Source: Archaeoglobus sp. UBA230
GTDB lineage: Archaea > Halobacteriota > Archaeoglobi > Archaeoglobales > Archaeoglobaceae
Length of the DNA: 64,000 nucleotides
Direction of reading: 5' to 3'
Assembly (NCBI GenBank): GCA_002507545.1
Contig: DAVR01000030.1
Location: forward strand, 1-64,000
Below the pieces are notes generated by a model that was given only the letters and a program-made list of their open reading frames with translations, ran no database searches and was not told the DNA's origin. The first letter of the stretch is position 1. The number at the start of each line of letters is the position of its first letter. The translations under genes were made by a program, and so were the position numbers. Shown one piece after another: positions 1 to 8,235 of this stretch.

Positions 1-22
1 TTCCATGAGGGGTTTCATGGAA
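1..22. repeat. Inverted repeat upstream of the AIM24-like gene
   Basis: Eight-base arms TTCCATGA (1-8) and TCATGGAA (15-22) are perfectly complementary around a 6-nt spacer. The palindrome lies about 20 nt upstream of the TATA-like stretch at 43-57, so it could be an operator. It could equally be the end of a feature lying outside the window. Confidence 0.45.
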
Positions 23-68
23 TGGATTGTCTTACGACACATTTAAAAATTTTTAACTCACTTAACAT

Positions 69-728
69 ATGGAGCACAGGATTATAGGCAGGCCAAGTTA
101 CAGCCTTCTCGAACTAAAACTCAGAAGTGGAGAAGAGGTCGTCGCTGAAACGGGGGCAATGGTTTACATGCAGAATGTTGAGTTAAAAACCGAGATGAGA
201 GGCGGCTTACTCAGTGGTTTGAAGAGATCGCTACTCGGTGGGGAATCTCTATTTCTGAACAGGTTTGTTTCCAAGGGAGAGGGGATAATAGGTCTTGCAC
301 CACCCTATCAAGGTGACATAATTCACATACCTCTGAGAGGCAGAATTTTCGCCCAGAGCGGTGCGTTCTTGGCTTCAACTCCTGAAATCAGCATTGATAC
401 AAAGTGGGGAGGGGCAAAGACTTTTTTCGCCGGGGAAGGATTGTTCCTGCTTAAACTTGAGGGAATGGGAGACCTGTTTCTTTCATCCTTCGGAAGCATT
501 GAGGAAATTCAGGTTGACGGAAGCCTGAGGGTTGATACTGGTCATATCGTTGCCTTTGAGGATACGCTTAATTTCAAAATTTCGAGGGCTGGTGGGCTTA
601 AAACAACGTTACTAAGCGGTGAGGGGCTTGTTGCGGACTTCAGCGGTAGTGGTAAAGTCTGGATTCAGACGAGGTCTATATCGGACTACGTGGGCTGGCT
701 CTCTTCTCTGATACCAACCAAGGATTAG
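69..728 (+). CDS. AIM24/TIGR00266 family protein
   Basis: The 219-residue product fits the TIGR00266/AIM24 family of beta-rich proteins, named after a yeast mitochondrial protein. Its glycine-rich strands include a run around residues 30-60 and the GGAKTFFAGEGLF segment near 115-127, where family members are most alike. The biochemical role is not established, and I see no signal peptide or membrane segment. A TATA-like stretch (TTTAAAAATTTTTA, 43-56) lies about 25 nt before the ATG, so the mRNA is probably leaderless. The gene converges with the minus-strand D-aminoacyl-tRNA deacylase gene and overlaps it by 4 nt. Confidence 0.8.
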   Translation: MEHRIIGRPSYSLLELKLRSGEEVVAETGAMVYMQNVELKTEMRGGLLSGLKRSLLGGESLFLNRFVSKGEGIIGLAPPYQGDIIHIPLRGRIFAQSGAFLASTPEISIDTKWGGAKTFFAGEGLFLLKLEGMGDLFLSSFGSIEEIQVDGSLRVDTGHIVAFEDTLNFKISRAGGLKTTLLSGEGLVADFSGSGKVWIQTRSISDYVGWLSSLIPTKD

Positions 729-1558
729 AGCGGGAACTCCCTCTTTACTTTTTTAGTCTTTAAGACCTCTGTTCCTGTCATTTCTGCAGCTTCACCTATC
801 ATTTTCTTTATTTTTGAATTTACAGATTTTTCATCAAAAACGATGTGTTTTGCCTCGCTCAATTCTACAGCCTTTGCGAGAAATTCTGCGCTCAGATACT
901 CGAAGGTGTATTTTGCAAAGTTGTGTCCAAAGGTGAATGTCGTTTCGAGCATAATTTCAGTCTGTCTCGGAGCGTAGTGGGTACCACCAACCCCCACAGC
1001 AATGTTCCACTCGCACCTCTCATCTCTGATAGCCTCCAAAAGCGATTCTGCAACAACTGTTGCAGCTTCTTCATCCTCCCACTCCTCCTCTGTTGAACCA
1101 ATTTCATAGAATGCAGACGGAATTGAGATTTCAGAAGGGCCATGGTGTGTGACCTCAAGTGTGAACTCGAATTCCGGTTTTCTGTCGAGCTTTTCCTTTA
1201 AAGCCAGAACGTAGTTCTTCATCGTGTGTGGAGAGGGTTTTGCAAGGCTGTATGGTCTTCCCCCATAATCTGCCGTACCGATGTTGCCTGAAACATGAAC
1301 TGTGAAAATTTTTCTGGCATCCTTGCTGCTGTGTCTCGACGCGAAAAGGATTTCATTAAAACTGATGTGTTTTGAGAGCTTCAGATCAATATGATCGGCG
1401 TAAATAAGCCTTTCATCAATCTCGGCAATTGCAAAATCCTCTGAGATGTAAAATTTGTAATCTCCTTCGCTTCTTTCATCGAAGCTCTCCATCATGAGAA
1501 GAGCATCCCGTATGTTCATCCCCGCTTTGTCTTTTCTGCTACACACTATGAGCTTCAT
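725..1558 (-). CDS. dtdA: D-aminoacyl-tRNA deacylase, archaeal/plant type (DTD2)
   Basis: This 277-residue protein matches the archaeal/plant DtdA (DTD2, GEK1) family. The enzyme hydrolyses D-aminoacyl-tRNAs in the cytoplasm and so keeps D-amino acids out of translation. It is metal-dependent and unrelated in fold to bacterial DTD. Visible signatures are THHGP near residue 139, with histidines likely to bind metal, and GVGGTHYAPRQTE near 190-202. The length is normal. Its ATG overlaps the stop of the SpoIIM-like gene by 4 nt (ATGA), so it is the third gene of a ligase-SpoIIM-dtdA operon. Confidence 0.9.
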   Translation of the reverse strand: MKLIVCSRKDKAGMNIRDALLMMESFDERSEGDYKFYISEDFAIAEIDERLIYADHIDLKLSKHISFNEILFASRHSSKDARKIFTVHVSGNIGTADYGGRPYSLAKPSPHTMKNYVLALKEKLDRKPEFEFTLEVTHHGPSEISIPSAFYEIGSTEEEWEDEEAATVVAESLLEAIRDERCEWNIAVGVGGTHYAPRQTEIMLETTFTFGHNFAKYTFEYLSAEFLAKAVELSEAKHIVFDEKSVNSKIKKMIGEAAEMTGTEVLKTKKVKREFPL

Positions 1559-2106
1559 AGGGATGGGATTAGCACTGGAGTTATAAATGCTTCAACTGCT
1601 GCTGCGATGAGCAAGATAGGAACTATGACCCTAAGGTATACTTTAAGGGCGTGCATGAGATAGGGTTTGAACGCCTCTCCGGCAAAAAGGGATATATAAA
1701 ATCTATATCCGAGCCAGACTCCATAGGAGCAGGCTATTATTATCGCGGGTATTTCAAGTATTCCGTGGGGTAGTATTGCCATCAAAACCTTCTGAATTCC
1801 CCACTCTGGCTGACGGAGCGATACAACAACACCCACGATGTACCCATTGAGAGTTATGAACAGAACGGGAAATATACCGAAAAAGAATCCGGCAAGCATA
1901 GCTATTAGCCCTTTTCCAGCATTATTAGCGAATATTATTAGCATAAGAAGTACAGGATTGCTCATATAGTCTCTGAAACCCTCGAAGAACTTTCTCAGCG
2001 TGTCGTCAATACCCGGATTCTCCTGCGCGGCTGTATAGCCTACATAGGCGGAGATGAAAAATATCAGAGTTAGGACGAGTGAGACGCTGATTATGAAATC
2101 CCTCAT
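1555..2106 (-). CDS. SpoIIM-family integral membrane protein
   Basis: The product has 183 residues and about five hydrophobic segments (near 5-24, 52-72, 73-95, 110-130 and 155-178). The central block with NNAGKGLIAMLAG, LNGYIVGVV and PHGILEIPAI is typical of the stage II sporulation protein M family. Archaeal members are common and have no link to spores; their function is not known, though a role in membrane remodelling or transport has been suggested. The gene overlaps the DNA ligase stop upstream and the dtdA start downstream by 4 nt each, so all three are co-transcribed. Confidence 0.85.
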   Translation of the reverse strand: MRDFIISVSLVLTLIFFISAYVGYTAAQENPGIDDTLRKFFEGFRDYMSNPVLLMLIIFANNAGKGLIAMLAGFFFGIFPVLFITLNGYIVGVVVSLRQPEWGIQKVLMAILPHGILEIPAIIIACSYGVWLGYRFYISLFAGEAFKPYLMHALKVYLRVIVPILLIAAAVEAFITPVLIPSL

Positions 2107-3770
2107 TGTTTCTTTAATTCGAACTGCATTTTATAAAGGTTCTCAACTCTCTCGATTGTGTCAGCCTCATCAACATCCTTGTCATCCCTCAACCTAATAA
2201 ACCTCGGAAATCTTAAAGCGTATCCGCTCTCATACTTTGGACTCTTTTGAATTTCTTGATACGCCACCTCAAATACGTATTTTGGGATAAACTCAACTTT
2301 TTTGCCTTCCTGCGATACTATCAGCGGTTTAAATAATTCTGTCATCTCCTCCAAATCCTCTTCGGTAAATCCCGTTGCCACCTTCCCCACTCTCAACAGA
2401 CTCCCGGTTGTGGTATCAACGCAGGCAAGTTCAAAGGAGCTCAACCAATGACTTCTCTTACCCTCTCCCCATTCTCCTCCTACAACTACCAGATCAAGTG
2501 TTTCCATTACTGCCTTCAATTTCAGCCAGTGCTTACCCCTCTTCCCCGGAACGTATGGGGAGCTTGGGTTCTTGATCATAACCCCTTCATGACCAGCATC
2601 TACTGCCTGCCTGTATATTGTCTCCACCTTCTTTACGTTATCGGTGATGGTTTGTACTGCAATCTTAATCTTCTCGGACTCTTCAATCACCGATTCGAGT
2701 ATTTTTCTTCTCTCTTTAAGCGGAAGGTCAATAACTTCTCCCTCGCTATAAAGAACATCGAAAAAGTGGACTTCAAGCGGAATTTTCTCCACCATCTTAC
2801 CCACATCGTGCTTTCTCCTGAACCTTCTCAGCACATGTTGAAAGGGCATCGGTCTGCCGTCTTTCACGGCAATTATTTCTCCGTCCAGTATGACATTCGG
2901 CTTGATACATTTCTTTATCTCCTCCACCATCTCCGGGAGCGCGTTTGTAACATTTTCGAGTCTTCTGGAGTATATCGTAACCTTCTTTCCATCCCAGTGC
3001 ACCTGAACCCTGCTACCATCAAACTTCCATTCAACCGCAGCTACCTTCATCTCGTCTAATGCTTCCTTAACACCCTCGGCAACCTGAGCAAGCATCATCC
3101 TCACCGGAACGTGTATCTGAACACTCATATTTTTCAGACCCTTTTCTCCTTCATTTTTGGCTACAACTGCAACCTTTCCAAGATCGTTGGTTATCATGTA
3201 TGCTCTCTCCACAATTTCAGAATCCGCACCGAAAGCTCTTGCGATTGCATCCCTCATTATCCCTTCTCCCACCCCAAGTCTCATCTCGCTAAGAATCAGT
3301 CTTGTTAGATACTTTGCCTCCATAGGAGACGCCAAACCGTAAAGACCTGTAAGAAGCATTATCTTCCTTTTCCTGCTGCCTTCGCCTGTCAAAGAGGACA
3401 TTTCATCAAAAGTATCCCTCACCTTTCTTATGGTAAGCTCCTCAAAGGCAAGGGTTGCCATCTTCTTTTTCTCTATCAATTTTTCTGCAGCAAGCCCAAG
3501 ATCACCGAGTTCCCTAATCATCTCTTCGATCTTCGCCTTCTTAACCCCACTCACGTTTTCCAGAGCTTCATAAATCAAGCCCACACCCACTCCAAGTTCT
3601 CTCTCATCCCAAGGAGGATAGACTTTACCCAGAATGAAAAGGACAACATCGTAAAGGTCTTTTTCATCCTCAATCTTCTTTAGAAGTTCAGCTATTCTTG
3701 CTGCAAGCTCAAGAGTTGAGGAGATTTTTTCAAGCCTTTCGCAGAATTCGGCAAATTCTCTGAAGAGCAT
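2103..3770 (-). CDS. lig: ATP-dependent DNA ligase
   Basis: This is a full-length archaeal replicative DNA ligase of 555 residues, sealing nicks during Okazaki fragment joining and repair. The N-terminal DNA-binding domain spans roughly residues 1-210. The adenylation domain follows with motif I EWKFDGSR, where Lys249 is the nucleotide-carrying lysine. Further nucleotidyltransferase motifs such as LDGEI, the EGVMIKNP block and WLKLK are visible, then an OB-fold domain to the C terminus. The start at 3770 lies about 25 nt from a TATA-like stretch on the minus strand (about 3789-3800), fitting a leaderless first gene. SpoIIM-like and dtdA genes follow with overlaps. Confidence 0.96.
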   Translation of the reverse strand: MLFREFAEFCERLEKISSTLELAARIAELLKKIEDEKDLYDVVLFILGKVYPPWDERELGVGVGLIYEALENVSGVKKAKIEEMIRELGDLGLAAEKLIEKKKMATLAFEELTIRKVRDTFDEMSSLTGEGSRKRKIMLLTGLYGLASPMEAKYLTRLILSEMRLGVGEGIMRDAIARAFGADSEIVERAYMITNDLGKVAVVAKNEGEKGLKNMSVQIHVPVRMMLAQVAEGVKEALDEMKVAAVEWKFDGSRVQVHWDGKKVTIYSRRLENVTNALPEMVEEIKKCIKPNVILDGEIIAVKDGRPMPFQHVLRRFRRKHDVGKMVEKIPLEVHFFDVLYSEGEVIDLPLKERRKILESVIEESEKIKIAVQTITDNVKKVETIYRQAVDAGHEGVMIKNPSSPYVPGKRGKHWLKLKAVMETLDLVVVGGEWGEGKRSHWLSSFELACVDTTTGSLLRVGKVATGFTEEDLEEMTELFKPLIVSQEGKKVEFIPKYVFEVAYQEIQKSPKYESGYALRFPRFIRLRDDKDVDEADTIERVENLYKMQFELKKQ

Positions 3771-3781
3771 AAATAATAGAC

Positions 3782-3823
3782 GTTGGCAATTAATTAAATT
3801 TTATCGCCAACCTTTTAAACTTC
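3782..3823. promoter_or_regulatory. Divergent promoter region between lig and srp54
   Basis: The 71-nt gap holds a minus-strand TATA-like AAATTTAATTAA (3789-3800) and a plus-strand CTTTTAAAC (3812-3820). Each is about 22-28 nt from its start codon, which suggests leaderless transcripts both ways. A 6-bp inverted repeat, GTTGGC (3782-3787) and GCCAAC (3806-3811), encloses the AT-rich centre and may be incidental or an operator. Confidence 0.55.
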
Positions 3824-3841
3824 CCCCCTCTAATTCTTACG

Positions 3842-5140
3842 ATGGCTCTTGAAGCACTCAAAGATATTGCGAGGAAAATAGCTGGATCGTCGAGCATAGA
3901 TAAGAAGTTTGTTGAGGAGATGGTTAGAGAGATTCAGAGAGCCCTGATTAAGGCTGACGTCAATGTGAGACAGGTAAAAGAGATCAGCGACGCGATAAAG
4001 AAGAGAGCGTTAAGCGAGGATGTGTTGCCCGCCTTGAACGCAAAGGAGCAAATCCTGAAGATCGTTTACGAAGAGTTGCTGAAGGGTGTTGGAGAGGGAC
4101 TTGAGATTCCGCTAAAAAAAGCAAAAATTATGCTTGTCGGACTGCAGGGGAGCGGTAAAACCACCACAACGGCGAAGATTGCCAAGTATTTCAAGGATAA
4201 GGGTATGAAGACTGCTGTCGTTGCTGCAGATACGTGGAGACCAGCAGCCTACGAGCAGTTGAAGCAGCTTGCCGAGGAGTATGGGATAGCCTTTTACGGT
4301 GAAAAGGATGAGAAAGATGCGGTGAAGATTGCCAAGAACGCAATTAAGCAGCTTGAGGACTATGATATGATTATTATAGATACTGCCGGAAGACACGCTT
4401 TGGAAGATGAACTGATTGAAGAGATGATCAACATTGCAAAGGTTGTGAACCCTGACTACAAGTTTCTGGTTCTGGATGCCGCAATTGGGCAACTTGCGAG
4501 CAAGCAAGCTGAGGCGTTCCACAATGCTATCGGGATTGATGCGATCGTCATTACAAAGTTTGACGGAACTGCAAAGGGTGGAGGAGCTTTGTCTGCGGCA
4601 AGGCAGATTGGCATTCCGATAGCCTTCATAGGAACGGGTGAAAAAGTTGAAGACTTTGAAAGATTCGATCCTGCAGGCTTTGTGTCAAGACTGCTCGGCA
4701 TGGGAGACATAAAAGCTCTGATGGAGAAGATAGAGAGGATAGCGAGTGAAGAGGAGCTTGACCCAGAAGCGTTTTTGAAGGGAACCTTTACGCTGAAGGA
4801 CATTTACAAGCAGATTGAGGCCATGAACAAGATGGGACCTGTTAGGAAGATATTTGAGATGCTTCCCTTTGGATTGAGTATGAAGGTTGACGATGATGTT
4901 ATGGACATGACACAGGACAAGATGAGGAGGTTCAAGGTGATTATGGACTCAATGACCGAGGAAGAAATGCTGAATCCGAAGATAATTGATTCTTCGAGGA
5001 TAAAAAGGATTGCAATTGGCAGTGGAACTTCACCACAGGAAGTAAAGGAGTTACTGAAGTATTACAAGACAATGAAGAGTCTGATGAAAAAGATGAAGAA
5101 GAACAAGTTACCAATCAGGGGCTTGAAGCTGGGTTTCTGA
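3842..5140 (+). CDS. srp54: Signal recognition particle GTPase SRP54
   Basis: The 432-residue protein is the SRP54/Ffh GTPase, which binds signal sequences and 7S RNA and docks ribosomes at the FtsY receptor for co-translational membrane targeting. It has an N-terminal four-helix bundle (about 1-85) and a G domain with GLQGSGKTTTT at 100-110, DTWRPAA near 131, DTAGRH near 180 and TKFDGTAKGGG near 238. The C-terminal M domain (about 300-432) includes MGPVRKIFEMLPFG and ends in a lysine-rich tail. The transcript is probably leaderless. The TGA overlaps the ATG of the RNase HII gene by one base. Confidence 0.97.
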   Translation: MALEALKDIARKIAGSSSIDKKFVEEMVREIQRALIKADVNVRQVKEISDAIKKRALSEDVLPALNAKEQILKIVYEELLKGVGEGLEIPLKKAKIMLVGLQGSGKTTTTAKIAKYFKDKGMKTAVVAADTWRPAAYEQLKQLAEEYGIAFYGEKDEKDAVKIAKNAIKQLEDYDMIIIDTAGRHALEDELIEEMINIAKVVNPDYKFLVLDAAIGQLASKQAEAFHNAIGIDAIVITKFDGTAKGGGALSAARQIGIPIAFIGTGEKVEDFERFDPAGFVSRLLGMGDIKALMEKIERIASEEELDPEAFLKGTFTLKDIYKQIEAMNKMGPVRKIFEMLPFGLSMKVDDDVMDMTQDKMRRFKVIMDSMTEEEMLNPKIIDSSRIKRIAIGSGTSPQEVKELLKYYKTMKSLMKKMKKNKLPIRGLKLGF

Positions 5141-5757
5141 TGAAAGCTGGAGTAGACGAGGCAGGAAAGGGCTGTGTGATAGGGCCTTTGGTGGTTGCGG
5201 GAGTTGCGTGCAATTGCGAGGAAAGACTGGGTGAAATCGGGGTTAAAGATTCGAAAAGGCTTTCCCATAGAAGGAGAGAGGAGCTTGCTGCTGAGATACG
5301 TAAAATGGGGAAAGTTGAGGTCATTAAAGTTCAGCCAGAGAAGTTGGATGAGATGATGAGATACAAGACAATCAATGAAATCCTAAGGGAATGTTACGCT
5401 TCGATAATCAGGAAGCTAAGCCCTGAGGTTGCGTATGTTGACAGTCCCGACGTAATTCCTGAGAGGCTTTCGAGAGAGCTTGAGAAAATGACATCGGTTA
5501 AAGTCGTGGCAGAGCACAAGGCAGATGAGAAGTATCCATTGGTTGCTGCGGCCTCGATAATAGCCAAGGTAGAGAGGGAAAAGGAGATAGAGGAACTGAA
5601 GGAAAAGCTCGGGGATTTTGGAAGTGGTTACGCAAGTGACCCAAGAACAAGGGAAGTTCTGAGGGGATGGATCACAAAGGGAAAGCTGCCAAGCTGCGTA
5701 AGGAGGAGGTGGAAAACAATCTCAAACCTGAAGCAGCAAACGCTTGAAGACTTTTAG
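5140..5757 (+). CDS. rnhB: Ribonuclease HII
   Basis: RNase HII cleaves the RNA strand of RNA-DNA hybrids and single ribonucleotides embedded in DNA. The 205-residue product carries the N-terminal signature GVDEAGKGCVIGPLVVAG (residues 4-21, with catalytic Asp6 and Glu7), KDSKRLS near 37, the AYVDSPD aspartate near 101 and the C-terminal ADEKYPLVAAASIIAKV block. The length matches the single-subunit archaeal enzymes. It is translationally coupled to srp54 through a 1-nt overlap, and the pair srp54-rnhB next to lig is the arrangement seen in A. fulgidus. Confidence 0.96.
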   Translation: MKAGVDEAGKGCVIGPLVVAGVACNCEERLGEIGVKDSKRLSHRRREELAAEIRKMGKVEVIKVQPEKLDEMMRYKTINEILRECYASIIRKLSPEVAYVDSPDVIPERLSRELEKMTSVKVVAEHKADEKYPLVAAASIIAKVEREKEIEELKEKLGDFGSGYASDPRTREVLRGWITKGKLPSCVRRRWKTISNLKQQTLEDF

Positions 5758-5812
5758 CAGGCAAAACCACACAATCGAAAGCGTTATTATCCTTCCAACA
5801 TACTTAATAAAA

Positions 5813-5885
5813 AGCCCCGTGGTGTAGCGGTCAATCATGCGGGCCTTTGGAGCCCGCGACCGGGGTTCGAATCCCCGCGGGGCTA
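5813..5885 (+). tRNA. tRNA-Gln (anticodon TTG)
   Basis: A full cloverleaf can be drawn. The acceptor stem AGCCCCG pairs with CGGGGCT in 7 bp and the discriminator is A. The anticodon stem CGGGC/GCCCG encloses the loop CTTTGGA, giving anticodon TTG, and the T stem CGGGG/CCCCG encloses TTCGAAT. The A1-U72 first pair is typical of archaeal tRNA-Gln, which is charged through Glu-tRNA-Gln amidation. CCA is not encoded and no intron is seen. A TATA-like ACTTAATAA sits just upstream (5802-5810). The accessory island begins right after this gene. Confidence 0.95.
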
Positions 5886-5918
5886 TCAATCATAAACGTT
5901 TAATATAAAGGGCTACAC

Positions 5919-6095
5919 GTGTGTTTTTACATCTCAATTAAGGACGAGGATGTTGAAGATATGGATGAGCTGGGAGAGGATGTGTTTGTGGAATACAACA
6001 AAGATGGGGGGATAGGCATAGAAATCTGGCAGGCTCGTAAATATGTAATTCCGGAGATTTTGAAGTTCATTAAGGCGGCGAAGCAGGTAGGGTGA
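5919..6095 (+). CDS. DUF2283-like small protein with short N terminus
   Basis: This small frame starts at a GTG and gives 58 residues. The segment DVFVEYNKDGGIGIEIWQARK (about 21-41) matches the core of DUF2283 proteins, whose function is unknown and which are common near toxin-antitoxin genes. The usual first strand (an acidic YDEEAD-type stretch before the YI motif) is nearly missing, so the protein opens directly at CFYISIKDED. An in-frame TAA at 5901 rules out an earlier start. A TATA-like TTTAATATAAAG (5899-5910) is close to the GTG. The tail adds a helix (VIPEILKFIKAAKQ). It may be a trimmed but expressed gene or a decaying one. Confidence 0.6.
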   Translation: MCFYISIKDEDVEDMDELGEDVFVEYNKDGGIGIEIWQARKYVIPEILKFIKAAKQVG

Positions 6096-6137
6096 TTTTG
6101 CAATTAATTCAACCGGTCATAGTCTGTTTAGAAATTA

Positions 6138-7568
6138 CTATCTCCTTTCGAGTCTTCTTCTGAACGCTATAAACACGTTACCAAGAAGGATAATTGACAG
6201 TAGCCTAATCGCGATCTCCCACATACCGTATCCGTGTTCCACCGGGAGCTGGAAGAACAGCCTTGCGGTGGCCTCAACATTAGACCAGTAGTTCTCGAAA
6301 GCTGGCACTCCGCTAAGGAGACTTGCGGTGATGGGTAGCGTGAAAATCGACCCGACAAGTATCATAAGGGGTCTTAGGAAGGATTCTCCGTACCTCGATA
6401 TTCCATCGTAAGCCCAGTGCACGATCTTCTCGGGGAAACTTAGATTCTCTCTGAGCATTCTCATCTCTCTGATGAAAAGCTCTGAAGCTTCAGCGAAGGT
6501 TCTATTCTTTTCGAAGGATTTTCGGATGTTCCTGTATTCGGCAAGGACAGTTTCTTTACTCAAATGTGGCTTGAGAGCATTAATAGCTACTTTTACGTAT
6601 TCGTTATTGATTCCAGATTTGCCCTTCTGTTCCATTTCTTTCAGCAAACGCTCGCTAAGAATCCCCTTCTTCTTTATTTCCTTCGGATCGCATATAATCA
6701 GGATATTGGAGACATCGGTCATGAGAAAAGAGAGACTGGAAAGTGGGAAGTGGATAAAAGTTACATTCTGCGGGTTTTTGAAGGTTACGAGATGGAAAAG
6801 GAGCATGGACTCGATTTCTGGATTGTACCTAAATTCGTCACTTACATTCTTAAAAACAGAAGTATCTTCAAAAATGGAACGTGAGAAGTCGGCACATTGT
6901 ATCTCTACCTCATTGAATTCTGCATTCCGAAAGTAGGCATTTTCAAAGTCTGCTTTTTGGAATTTGGCTCCTCCAAAATTTGCATCTCTATGAAAGTAAG
7001 CTCCAGCAAAGTCTGCATCTTTATGAAAGCAAGATTCTATAAAATATGCACCCTGATTGAATTCGACTTCAGAGAAATATGCATTCTGATGGAATTCAGA
7101 CTCTCCAAAGTATGCATTTCGATAAAATTTAGCTCCAAAGAAATAAGCATCCTGATTAAATTTAGCCCTCCAAAAATTTGAATCTCGACTAAATTCAGCC
7201 ATAGCAAACCTTGCATCCTCAAATTCGGCCTCGCTGAAGTTTGCATTCTGAAAAAATTTACAATACGAAAAATTTGCAAATCCAAATTTTGAAATGTTCA
7301 ATTCCTTAATGTTTATTTCAGGTAAGTTGTATCCTATGCAGATAACGTTTTCTTCCTTATCAACAGCGCTCCTTACCTCTTTGTAGAATTTCTTCCTAAT
7401 CTCGTCAGGATTTTCTTTCCAATAAGCGGGATGGTGAAAGATGCAGTAGCCGTCCTTTACAGCTTTATGTGGACATTTGTAGCTTACTGGTTTTTTGGTT
7501 CTACTATCTAAGTATTCGACTTCTTTTTCACGCCCGTATTTACACAATCCTTCAGTTTCGGAACTCAT
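6138..7568 (-). CDS. Pentapeptide-repeat protein with zinc-like N terminus and pore-like membrane tail
   Basis: The 476-residue product has three parts. Residues 1-50 hold a Cys/His cluster (Cys9, CPH near 32, CxFHH near 41) that could bind zinc. Residues about 95-235 are pentapeptide repeats of the A(D/N/Y)F type, which fold as a right-handed beta-helix. The C terminus has a hydrophobic helix (about 398-419), a short segment ending HGYG (445-448), a second helix (about 452-469) and a basic RRRLERR end. That helix-loop-helix order with GYG resembles two-TM potassium channel pores, but the usual TVGYGD filter is not intact. The gene follows a winged-helix regulator gene after 22 nt and has its own SD (GGGAGATGA). 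Function unknown. Confidence 0.7.
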   Translation of the reverse strand: MSSETEGLCKYGREKEVEYLDSRTKKPVSYKCPHKAVKDGYCIFHHPAYWKENPDEIRKKFYKEVRSAVDKEENVICIGYNLPEINIKELNISKFGFANFSYCKFFQNANFSEAEFEDARFAMAEFSRDSNFWRAKFNQDAYFFGAKFYRNAYFGESEFHQNAYFSEVEFNQGAYFIESCFHKDADFAGAYFHRDANFGGAKFQKADFENAYFRNAEFNEVEIQCADFSRSIFEDTSVFKNVSDEFRYNPEIESMLLFHLVTFKNPQNVTFIHFPLSSLSFLMTDVSNILIICDPKEIKKKGILSERLLKEMEQKGKSGINNEYVKVAINALKPHLSKETVLAEYRNIRKSFEKNRTFAEASELFIREMRMLRENLSFPEKIVHWAYDGISRYGESFLRPLMILVGSIFTLPITASLLSGVPAFENYWSNVEATARLFFQLPVEHGYGMWEIAIRLLSIILLGNVFIAFRRRLERR

Positions 7569-7590
7569 TTAATCATCTCCCTTATCCATT

Positions 7591-7938
7591 TTAATAATCA
7601 TCCTTCCAGTTCAAGAACTCCTCATCCGATTCAGGGGCGTAATGATATTTCTCAAACTCTTCCTGCATCTCTTCAAGGTGTTTCAGAATTTTCTTTCCGA
7701 GAGGGCTTAGCTGATAGGCTTTTGATCCTGTTGGTGTATCGTAGATTATTGTTATTTCAAGTATACCGAGATTAAGGAGTTCCCTTATACGATAGCTTAG
7801 AGCTTGTTTGTCTCCAATTTCTTTTTCCAGTTCACTCCAGCGTTTTGGCTCGTTTTTGAGCAGATTTAGTATTTCGTAAGACGCTTTTAATCCCAGAGTT
7901 TTCAATAGTTCTTTGAATGAGGGTTTTGTTGGATTCAT
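7591..7938 (-). CDS. HxlR-like winged-helix regulator (paralogue 1 of 4)
   Basis: This 115-residue protein has a winged helix-turn-helix of HxlR/PadR type. Helices run through residues 8-60 (KRWSELEKEIGD, SYRIRELLNLGIL), then a wing with DTPTGSKAYQLSPLGKKI, then a helical acidic tail probably used for dimer formation. It is closely similar to the protein encoded at 9065-9415, including the PESDEEFL tail, and more distantly to those at 10169-10450 and 11239-11520. A TATA-like GCTTATATC lies on the minus strand near 7965-7973. It leads a two-gene cassette with the pentapeptide-repeat membrane protein and probably controls it. Confidence 0.8.
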   Translation of the reverse strand: MNPTKPSFKELLKTLGLKASYEILNLLKNEPKRWSELEKEIGDKQALSYRIRELLNLGILEITIIYDTPTGSKAYQLSPLGKKILKHLEEMQEEFEKYHYAPESDEEFLNWKDDY

Positions 7939-8235
7939 TTGACCAAAGTATGGTTTTTATTTTGATATAAGCAATACCTACGATTTTTCTAACAAAAGTT
8001 TGATAATCGTAACTTTAATGGTTTGAAATTTCATACTTTAGATTGAGAAATATAACATGAAGTAATGCTTATATAGTGGATATGTCATACAAAAAATTGG
8101 ATACAATAGAATACAATAGATATGAGGGTGGACACACCCCAACATTAGAAAGCTTAAGACTTGTGTTAGGGGAGGGCGGGCACGCCCTCACAGGGACACC
8201 CTCAGAGGATGTTATTATACCTTGTGTACTCTTTT
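7939..8235. other. AT-rich spacer with two GC-rich hairpins and a plus-strand TATA-like site
   Basis: No convincing gene is seen. Two GC-rich hairpins stand out: GGGTG-GACA-CACCC (8126-8139) and GAGGGCG-GGCA-CGCCCTC (8172-8189). A plus-strand TATA-like GCTTATATAG (8067-8076) would start a transcript just before them, and a direct repeat of ATACAATAGA lies at 8101-8120. In the other cassettes the same place, divergent from the winged-helix gene, holds a ribbon-helix-helix gene. A small RNA, a short non-autonomous transposon remnant or terminators are all possible. Confidence 0.4.

Noticed and set aside
5813-5885. tRNA-Gln as an integration site of the accessory island
   Set aside because: The island starts right after the tRNA, but I found no direct repeat of the tRNA 3' end up to 12.2 kb and no integrase gene, so integration is only a guess.
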